In this document: positions 36,302-39,885 of the stretch, piece by piece | How positions within the stretch are numbered: the first letter of the stretch is position 1 | Layout: each line of letters opens with the position of its first letter | Source: a virus | Virus record (IMG/VR): IMGVR_UViG_3300042900_000713 | Span: 1 to 39,885 of that record | Length of the DNA stretch: 39,885 nucleotides | Reading direction: 5' to 3' (one strand) | The notes under the pieces: model-generated | Seen by the model: the letters and a program-made list of their open reading frames with translations, nothing else | Told to the model about the DNA's origin: nothing | The model's database searches: none | Program-made: the position numbers and the translations under genes

Positions 36302-37084
36302 TCAAATAATACGAGTTTTTTCATGACCTACACGAATACGTGGATCACACCAGATTTCAAATCCTTTTTCAATTGCATCAAGACAGAATGAAACGTCTTC
36401 ACCACACATATCCTGAACTGCACCAGACTCAAAGACTTGCATCTTTGGAGCAAACCATGGATATTCAAGATTCTCAAAGACTCCGTGCTTAATGAGTACC
36501 CAACCAAATCCAGTGTAATCAACTGTGAAAGGTTTGCGACGCTTACCAATTGATTCAACATTTTCATGATTCATCACTCCACCGTTCTTACGGAAGTCAT
36601 CTTCTTCTAACCAGTGTGCTACTGAGGTTGTGTGACCATCTTCAGTAGCATACCAACCGGCAACAATTTCTTTCTCTTTCACATTACCCTCTTCATCAGG
36701 TTCTGTTAATGCCATATCACAAAGTTGCCAAAACTTTTCTGTATTGAAAACAATATCAGAGTCAATCCAAAGTTGATAATCATAATTAAGTTTTCCATCC
36801 CAAGGAATTTGCTTGGGACCACGAAGAACATTTGCTCCTAAAACTTTACAACGTGCGAAATTAACCATTGATGAGTAGTCTTGAGAAATCTGAATACTCA
36901 TTCCATTTTGAACTAAATCAAAACATAATTGAACAAATGCTTTGAGAAATGTAAAAGAACACCCTCTACCTGGAAGGCAGAAAACAATTGATTTTCCTTT
37001 CATTCTATTTTTGATTGCATCATAATCCCAATCTTCAGTCTTGGGAGTTGGTGCTGCTGCTTTTACGGTGAAACCTTTAGCCAT
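36302..37084 (-). CDS. GT-A-like glycosyltransferase
   Basis: A 260-aa protein with an N-terminal linker (1-30), then SIVFCLPGRGCSFTFLKAF and a Rossmann-like half. The DSD motif at 108-110 in LWIDSDIVF is the metal and nucleotide-sugar binding DxD of GT-A enzymes. CGEDVSFCLDAIEKGFEIWC at 227-246 and the RVGH histidine at 254 fit the C-terminal acceptor-site acids and metal ligand. It could glycosylate a virion or host surface component; acceptor and sugar cannot be inferred. It has its own sigma70-type promoter (37109-37137) and is followed by the 46-aa gene and a terminator. Confidence 0.82.
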   Translation of the reverse strand: MAKGFTVKAAAPTPKTEDWDYDAIKNRMKGKSIVFCLPGRGCSFTFLKAFVQLCFDLVQNGMSIQISQDYSSMVNFARCKVLGANVLRGPKQIPWDGKLNYDYQLWIDSDIVFNTEKFWQLCDMALTEPDEEGNVKEKEIVAGWYATEDGHTTSVAHWLEEDDFRKNGGVMNHENVESIGKRRKPFTVDYTGFGWVLIKHGVFENLEYPWFAPKMQVFESGAVQDMCGEDVSFCLDAIEKGFEIWCDPRIRVGHEKTRII

Positions 37085-37108
37085 AAGTTTTATTTAAACC
37101 TCAAGTCA

Positions 37109-37137
37109 ATTTTAGCGTTCTATTTAGATTTTGTCAA
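37109..37137 (-). promoter_or_regulatory. Sigma70-type promoter for the glycosyltransferase gene
   Basis: On the minus strand, -35 TTGACA (37137-37132) is followed after exactly 17 nt by -10 TAAAAT (37114-37109). The start of transcription would fall near 37102, giving a leader of about 18 nt to the ATG at 37084. The -35 overlaps the stop of the 61-aa gene. The fit to the vegetative consensus is unusually good for this window. Confidence 0.65.
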
Positions 37138-37319
37138 TACGAGGAACTTAACATTAATTCCTTATCTAAAGTTACTTCTTCGTACGATAGTTCTTTAGAA
37201 TTTGATAGAAGATCTGAGAGGCGATTTAGTGCAACCCAGGTTGTTGTAAAATCATCCTCTTTAAGTGAATGGTAAATGCATTGACCACGAGCATATATGT
37301 GATATATTGTTTGAGACAT
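37134..37319 (-). CDS. 61-aa protein of unknown function
   Basis: Starts MSQTIYHIYARGQCIYHSLK and has the look of a small conserved cyanophage protein, with aromatic residues in the first half and an acidic second half (SYEEVTLDKELMLSSSY). No motif, membrane segment or known domain is seen. It begins 5 nt after the stop of the 60-aa membrane gene, so the two are probably co-transcribed. The ribosome site is weak. Its stop overlaps the promoter of the glycosyltransferase. Confidence 0.78.
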   Translation of the reverse strand: MSQTIYHIYARGQCIYHSLKEDDFTTTWVALNRLSDLLSNSKELSYEEVTLDKELMLSSSY

Positions 37320-37324
37320 ATATT

Positions 37325-37507
37325 TTATTTTGTCAACGCATTATATATCATCACCAATAAAAACCCCAGAGGTACTCCAATAATACGGAAAACCTTACCT
37401 GGGTAACGAATTAACCACCCAGCAAATACAACCTTCCAAAAATTCCAATAGGGGGTTTTTGGTGAATTTTTTTGGGCGCGGTTTTTTTGAGAGGCGGGGT
37501 AATTCAC
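37325..37507 (-). CDS. 60-aa single-pass membrane protein (GTG start)
   Basis: A basic, polar N-terminus (about residues 1-20, with NRAQKN) is followed by WNFWKVVFAGWLIRYPGKVF and IIGVPLGFLLVMIYNAL, giving one or two hydrophobic helices. GTG is the only plausible start; no ATG lies upstream in frame and no clear Shine-Dalgarno sequence is visible, so the call is moderate. It is the first gene after the extended -10 promoter at 37551. It could be an early membrane-acting protein; no function is known. Confidence 0.68.
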   Translation of the reverse strand: MNYPASQKNRAQKNSPKTPYWNFWKVVFAGWLIRYPGKVFRIIGVPLGFLLVMIYNALTK

Positions 37508-37550
37508 TTTGATTTTTTTTTCGTCTGGGATTTTTTGTGTGCCTTAGAAT

Positions 37551-37559
37551 ATTATAGCA
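37551..37559 (-). promoter_or_regulatory. Extended -10 promoter at the head of the AT-rich early block
   Basis: The minus strand reads TGCTATAAT, a perfect extended -10 element. No good -35 is visible 17 nt upstream. Transcription would start near 37544 and run into the 60-aa membrane gene with a leader of about 37 nt. Three of the small-gene cassettes use the closely similar TGCTACAAT, which suggests the same class of host-type promoter. Confidence 0.6.
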
Positions 37560-37714
37560 TTTTTTGTGAGAGTCTTATATAACTATCGCGTTTCTTAAGA
37601 TTTGTAGGTTACAGGGACCCATCGATTTTTATCGGCATGGCGCCGCCCATAAGGATCGCTTATCATTAAAAACACTGTCCATAAGCACGACTAATGACTG
37701 TACTTAAGCACGAA

Positions 37715-37755
37715 CATAGTGGGTGCTAAGTGTAACGAACTCAGCACCCACTATG
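37715..37755 (-). terminator. Strong 13-bp hairpin after the 100-aa gene
   Basis: Perfect arms CATAGTGGGTGCT and AGCACCCACTATG with a 15-nt loop that can pair three further bases across one mismatch. It starts 7 nt after the stop codon of the 100-aa gene, so it probably ends or protects that transcript. There is no T-run on either side, so it is not a textbook intrinsic terminator. Confidence 0.6.
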
Positions 37756-37761
37756 TGTAAC

Positions 37762-38064
37762 TCAGACGCAATACCTACCGACTACAACGGACTCACACGA
37801 TTGCACAATCTTAACGACCAAACCGCTGAAATAGGTTTGGTTACAGATACCTTGCCAACCCTGCGCCAGTAGATCACCCTCTGTCCGAAGAAACTCCGCC
37901 AGAGCATACACTTGCCCCCGGTACTTGAAGAACATCGCAGAATCGAAGTCTGCGTCATTCATGTAGTCAAACTCTTTACGGAGTTTGGTATACTGTGCGC
38001 CGTTAAGTTCAAACGCCGAGATGAGATCGCGGGGAACGAAGTTGGTGGTGATGGCGATAGACAT
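37762..38064 (-). CDS. Cassette A: 100-aa protein of unknown function
   Basis: Starts MSIAITTNFVPRDLISAFEL and ends GLVVKIVQSCESVVVGRYCV. The middle (AMFFKYRGQVYALAEFLRTE) looks globular, with alternating hydrophobic and charged residues; no named domain is recognised. It is the last ORF of the small-gene array and the longest complete one. A G/C hairpin and a -10-like TACACT (38085-38090) lie upstream and the strong hairpin 37715-37755 downstream. Its leader lacks the conserved 15-nt core found before the other cassette genes, so it is the outlier of the set. GC content is visibly higher than in the structural genes. Confidence 0.75.
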   Translation of the reverse strand: MSIAITTNFVPRDLISAFELNGAQYTKLRKEFDYMNDADFDSAMFFKYRGQVYALAEFLRTEGDLLAQGWQGICNQTYFSGLVVKIVQSCESVVVGRYCV

Positions 38065-38125
38065 GATGAGAACGTTTTGAGAACAGTGTACTGAATGGGG
38101 GAGGATTGCGCCTCCCCCGATTACA
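38065..38125 (-). promoter_or_regulatory. Hairpin plus -10 unit before cassette A (divergent copy)
   Basis: Contains the stem GGGGGAGG/CCTCCCCC with a 6-nt loop (38097-38118), then a -10-like TACACT at 38085-38090, 21 nt before the start of the 100-aa gene. The layout (stop, hairpin, -10, start) is that of the other units but the sequence differs and the GAGTCAACACCGCAC core is missing. Confidence 0.55.
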
Positions 38126-38302
38126 TCAGGCGTCGAAGGTTTCCATCGCCCAACTCCACAAACTACGGGAATTGATAAGGTCTACGGAATAGGTCTTGCC
38201 AAACCTATTCTTCAAACCGTCAACTACATAACCCTCACGAGAAGAACCCGTGAGGATATAACCGGATTGCTGGCAGTGAGCGAGGATCTGATCGAAGGTC
38301 AT
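38126..38302 (-). CDS. Cassette B: 58-aa protein of unknown function
   Basis: Starts MTFDQILAHCQQSGYILTGS and ends INSRSLWSWAMETFDA. One Cys, no Cys pair, no membrane segment. The sequence could form a small alpha/beta fold (GYVVDGLKNRFGKTYSVDLI). The ORF is too short for statistical support on its own; it is called because the ATG and TGA sit exactly at the edges of the conserved inter-gene units, as for its neighbours. Confidence 0.68.
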   Translation of the reverse strand: MTFDQILAHCQQSGYILTGSSREGYVVDGLKNRFGKTYSVDLINSRSLWSWAMETFDA

Positions 38303-38376
38303 CGGTCTCGTGTGCGGTGTTGACTCTGGAATTGTAGCACGGATCCGGGGGGACCGTGAGTCCCCCCTCGCTGGAT
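38303..38376 (-). repeat. Inter-cassette unit before B (class I)
   Basis: A 74-bp unit filling the whole gap between the stop of C and the start of B. In order on the minus strand: ATCCAGC after the TGA, the hairpin GGGGGGAC/GTCCCCCC with loop TCACG (38347-38367), palindrome CGGATCCG, extended -10 TGCTACAAT (38331-38339), and leader with invariant core GAGTCAACACCGCAC. The -10 lies 29 nt before the ATG. Terminator-like hairpin, promoter and leader are inferred from layout; there is no U-tract. Confidence 0.7.
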
Positions 38377-38634
38377 TCAGACTGCGACCCAGTAGGAATA
38401 GTTCGGGGTATTGTCTAGATCCCGCTGCTCTGCCATGATGTACTCATGACGGAAGTTGTAATGAGCATCGGATGCCCGCCATCCCTGGCACTGATTGTAA
38501 ACATCTTCCAGAGTGCGAGCATAAGCAATAGTGCAGGCGATTCTGCCATCCACAACCTTAGCAACGGCAAACGGGTAACGGTCCGGGGTGAGAATGGTCT
38601 TGAGCGGGGTCGGGGTGATGGTGGAAGCGGTCAT
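38377..38634 (-). CDS. Cassette C: 85-aa protein of unknown function
   Basis: Starts MTASTITPTPLKTILTPDRY and ends AEQRDLDNTPNYSYWVAV. The middle (FAVAKVVDGRIACTIAYART, then LEDVYNQCQGWRAS) suggests a small alpha/beta protein. The reading frame stays open further upstream to 38724, but that extension would run through the conserved inter-gene unit, so the ATG at 38634 is chosen. The first eight residues (MTASTITP) are identical to those of cassette E, and the DNA around the start is shared, implying duplication of the 5' part. No known domain. Confidence 0.72.
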   Translation of the reverse strand: MTASTITPTPLKTILTPDRYPFAVAKVVDGRIACTIAYARTLEDVYNQCQGWRASDAHYNFRHEYIMAEQRDLDNTPNYSYWVAV

Positions 38635-38708
38635 CGGTCTCGGGTGCGGTGTTGACTCTGGAATTGTAGCACGGATCCGGGGGGACCGTGAGTCCCCCCT
38701 CGCTGGAT
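38635..38708 (-). repeat. Inter-cassette unit before C (class I)
   Basis: A 74-bp unit almost identical to the one before B: hairpin 38679-38699 (8-bp G/C stem), CGGATCCG, extended -10 TGCTACAAT (38663-38671) and the invariant leader core. The -10 is 29 nt before the ATG. The leader differs from the B copy by only one or two bases (CCCGAGACCG versus CACGAGACCG). Confidence 0.7.
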
Positions 38709-38897
38709 TCAGTATCCTAACCACACCAGCAGTTCGCCTAGATCTACTCGCCCGAACTTCGCGGTAGTTCCGTACTCTGAACGAAAGTCATTCAGGCAGC
38801 AGTGGTCTTTAGCAACCTCGTAGGCAAGATGCCAGGAGATTGTATCACTATCGTCTGCCGCGTTTTGTAGAATCTGCGGAAGGGTGGCGCTGTTCAT
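38709..38897 (-). CDS. Cassette D: 62-aa protein of unknown function
   Basis: Starts MNSATLPQILQNAADDSDTI and ends LGELLVWLGY. Sequence is helical and acidic with a Cys-Cys pair in DHCCLNDFRSE. No recognised domain. The N-terminus does not share the MTAST start of C and E, and its upstream unit is class II, so this cassette has a different promoter variant from its neighbours. Confidence 0.68.
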   Translation of the reverse strand: MNSATLPQILQNAADDSDTISWHLAYEVAKDHCCLNDFRSEYGTTAKFGRVDLGELLVWLGY

Positions 38898-38971
38898 TGT
38901 GTCGTGTGCGGTGTTGACTCTTTAATCCTAGTCGGTCAGGAGGGGGACCCGTGAGTCCCCCCTTGCTGGAT
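38898..38971 (-). repeat. Inter-cassette unit before D (class II)
   Basis: A 74-bp unit with hairpin GGGGGAC/GTCCCCC (38942-38961) and the invariant leader core, but the middle differs from class I: the -10-like element is TAGGAT (38925-38930), 28 nt before the ATG, preceded by CTGACCGAC instead of CGGATCCG. No extended -10 TG. Confidence 0.66.
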
Positions 38972-39187
38972 TCAATCAACCCATAACGCGTTAGCGATGA
39001 TGCTCGCCGCTCCCCCTATGTCATCTCTGACGATCCTGCGAAGAACTTCCTGCCCCAATTCGGTTTTGTGCATGGCACGGATACCCTCAGCACTTTTGGG
39101 ATCGTATGCAACGACCTTGAATGACTCCGCGATCAGGAGAAGAACCTCGGGGGTGAGGGCGGCAGGGGTGATGGTGGAAGCGGTCAT
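38972..39187 (-). CDS. Cassette E: 71-aa protein of unknown function
   Basis: Starts MTASTITPAALTPEVLLLIA, with an amphipathic helical stretch (ESFKVVAYDPKSAEGIRAMH) and a C-terminus GGAASIIANALWVD. The N-terminal eight residues match cassette C. No named domain or Cys motif. The TGA and ATG lie at the edges of conserved units, as for the other cassettes. It could bind a protein or membrane partner, but there is no direct evidence. Confidence 0.68.
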   Translation of the reverse strand: MTASTITPAALTPEVLLLIAESFKVVAYDPKSAEGIRAMHKTELGQEVLRRIVRDDIGGAASIIANALWVD

Positions 39188-39259
39188 CGGTCTCGTGTGC
39201 GGTGTTGACTCTGGAATTGTAGCACGGATCCGGGGGACCCGTGAGTCCCCCAGCAGGAT
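39188..39259 (-). repeat. Inter-cassette unit before E (class I)
   Basis: A 72-bp class I unit: hairpin GGGGGAC/GTCCCCC (39232-39251), CGGATCCG, extended -10 TGCTACAAT (39216-39224) 29 nt before the ATG, invariant leader core and CACGAGACCG immediately before ATG. Nearly identical to the units before B and C. Confidence 0.7.
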
Positions 39260-39433
39260 TCAGATTATCGGTGAGATCACTTCGTTCGAGAATGCATCGG
39301 CGAACTGCGCTGCTAATGCAGTAGCGGGAACACCATAATCGGTCGTGAGCGGATTAAACGTAGAATCGTCATTCTTGCGAGCGACCCAGACGGTGGCGCG
39401 GTCAGAGAGGCGGGATGCTTGTGATAGAATCAT
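39260..39433 (-). CDS. Cassette F: 57-aa protein of unknown function
   Basis: Starts MILSQASRLSDRATVWVARK and ends AQFADAFSNEVISPII. A short helical or mixed sequence with no recognised motif. Called on position between two conserved units and on an unbroken frame, not on homology. Its start codon is spaced slightly further from the -10 (32 nt) than in the other cassettes. Confidence 0.63.
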   Translation of the reverse strand: MILSQASRLSDRATVWVARKNDDSTFNPLTTDYGVPATALAAQFADAFSNEVISPII

Positions 39434-39508
39434 GATCGGTCTCGGGTGCGGTGTTGACTCGGTAAGTCTAGCGGGTCAGAGGGGGGACCGTGAGTCCCCC
39501 CGGCAGAA
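39434..39508 (-). repeat. Inter-cassette unit before F (class II variant)
   Basis: A 75-bp unit with the 8-bp hairpin GGGGGGAC/GTCCCCCC (39481-39501), a -10-like TAGACT (39465-39470) and the invariant core. The leader carries three extra bases before the ATG. Confidence 0.64.
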
Positions 39509-39682
39509 TCACCAGATCGCAGGGGATCCGTTCCGGTAGGATCCGATGATCATGCCGTTCTGGCGAACCTCAGCGTACCCATAATCCTGCGAGAGATCCA
39601 GGCAGAGATCCCATGCGCGATCGGCATCGGTGGTTTCGTTCTCCCAGGTGGCAGCGGGGCAGATGACGGAGAGGCGGGTCAT
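39509..39682 (-). CDS. Cassette G: 57-aa protein of unknown function
   Basis: Starts MTRLSVICPAATWENETTDA and ends MIIGSYRNGSPAIW. It reads like a small alpha/beta protein (RAWDLCLDLSQDYGYAEVRQ). Two well-separated Cys residues do not form an obvious metal site. No known family is recognised. Both flanks are conserved units. Confidence 0.65.
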   Translation of the reverse strand: MTRLSVICPAATWENETTDADRAWDLCLDLSQDYGYAEVRQNGMIIGSYRNGSPAIW

Positions 39683-39764
39683 GGTCTCGTGTGCGGTGTT
39701 GACTCTGTAATCCTAGTCGGTCAGGAGGGGGAACCGTGAGTCCCCCGTGCCAGTTGCTAGATTG
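39683..39764 (-). repeat. Inter-cassette unit before G (class II, longest)
   Basis: An 82-bp unit. The hairpin (39727-39746) keeps the G5 arm but its partner arm carries TT, leaving about 6 bp of stem. The -10-like TAGGAT (39710-39715) lies 28 nt before the ATG and the invariant core follows. Extra length lies between the stop of H and the hairpin (CAATCTAGCAACTGGCAC). Confidence 0.63.
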
Positions 39765-39885
39765 TCACATCGCCCAGAGATCATCTACCGTACACTCCAT
39801 CATCGCGGCAAATTGCTCACAACTAAGTGAGTAATCTATCGGAGACAGTGTAGGAATGTCATTCTCCCAGACTACATTAAACTCT
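39765..39885 (-). CDS. Cassette H: C-terminal fragment of a small protein (gene continues past the right edge)
   Basis: Thirty-nine codons are visible before the TGA at 39765-39767. The fragment reads NVVWENDIPTLSPIDYSLSC then EQFAAMMECTVDDLWAM, acidic and helical. It occupies the next slot of the cassette array. No function is recognised and the start is out of view. Confidence 0.6.
   Translation of the reverse strand, partial: EFNVVWENDIPTLSPIDYSLSCEQFAAMMECTVDDLWAM

Larger units (their letters stand above)
37508..37761 (-). other. Boundary between GC-rich cassette array and AT-rich phage module
   Basis: No ORF is supported on either strand. From the high-coordinate end it holds the strong hairpin at 37715-37755, a 9-bp direct repeat TAAGCACGA (37682-37690 and 37705-37713), an AT-rich run with the extended -10 promoter at 37551-37559, and an A-rich leader. 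Base composition drops clearly from GC-rich to AT-rich across it. No tRNA-like fold or integrase site was found by eye. Confidence 0.6.

Noticed and set aside
37560-37760. Possible tRNA or attachment site at the composition boundary
   Set aside because: No cloverleaf with acceptor and T-arm signature could be drawn and no integrase gene is present.
38315-38350. Plus-strand promoter from TTGACT in the repeat
   Set aside because: No acceptable -10 follows 16-18 bp downstream and no plus-strand gene is supported.
38634-38724. Upstream extension of cassette C to a 115-aa protein
   Set aside because: The extra N-terminus would be encoded by the hairpin, -10 and leader of the repeat unit, which is non-coding in all other cassettes.
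38446-39539. Plus-strand ORFs in the cassette array
   Set aside because: They run through the conserved non-coding units and overlap minus-strand ORFs whose starts and stops fit the units. GC-rich sequence gives long chance frames on the opposite strand.
38303-39764. CRISPR-like array of regularly spaced repeats
   Set aside because: Units are 72-82 bp, spacing is about 250-330 bp, and the material between them is open reading frames with start and stop at the unit edges. No short spacers and no cas genes.

Overview
The window is a late structural module of a T4-like tailed phage (myovirus), most likely a marine cyanophage. The portal, tail tube, sheath, terminase, gp15, gp8, gp25 and gp6 proteins all carry recognisable T4-family signatures. 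Several small proteins and DUF-type domains look like those I associate with cyanobacterial T4-like phages. Every gene I can support lies on the minus strand, so transcription runs from high to low coordinates. Function calls rest on motif recall and gene order; no database search was possible.

Read in the direction of transcription there are three parts. (1) Coordinates 39885 down to about 37715 hold a visibly GC-rich array of at least eight small unrelated ORFs (39 to 100 codons). Six successive gaps between them are copies of one 72 to 82 bp unit. Each unit runs from the stop codon of one ORF to the start codon of the next and contains a G/C hairpin, a -10-like element and an invariant 15-nt leader core. 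I recognise none of the encoded proteins. (2) Coordinates 37559 to 36112 hold a short AT-rich run: a small membrane protein, a small conserved-looking protein, a GT-A-like glycosyltransferase with its own sigma70-type promoter, and a small basic protein, closed by a classical terminator. (3) Coordinates 36096 to 1 hold the late virion module, colinear with T4: a 70-aa protein, gp25, gp6, a 3974-aa protein in the gp7 slot, gp8, a 2604-aa DUF4815 protein in the gp10 slot, two tiny proteins where T4 has gp9/11/12/wac, then gp13, gp14, gp15, gp16, a 650-aa multidomain protein, gp17, a zinc-finger mini-protein, gp18, gp19 and the start of gp20.

The late genes build the particle: baseplate wedge (25, 6, 7, 8, 10-like), neck and tail completion (13, 14, 15), DNA packaging (16, 17, 20) and contractile tail (18, 19). 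Genes are packed tightly, many with TAATG stop/start overlaps. Late-promoter-like octamers (NATAAATA on the minus strand) precede gp25, gp18 and gp20, with a weaker one before gp19. Strong Shine-Dalgarno sequences are limited to a few genes, notably the tail tube and sheath.

The points most worth a second look are the small-gene cassette array with uniform stop-to-start units at the right end, the three families of beta-type repeat modules shared among otherwise unrelated virion proteins (including a YHYH domain inside the 3974-aa protein), and the mosaic protein lying between the two terminase subunits.
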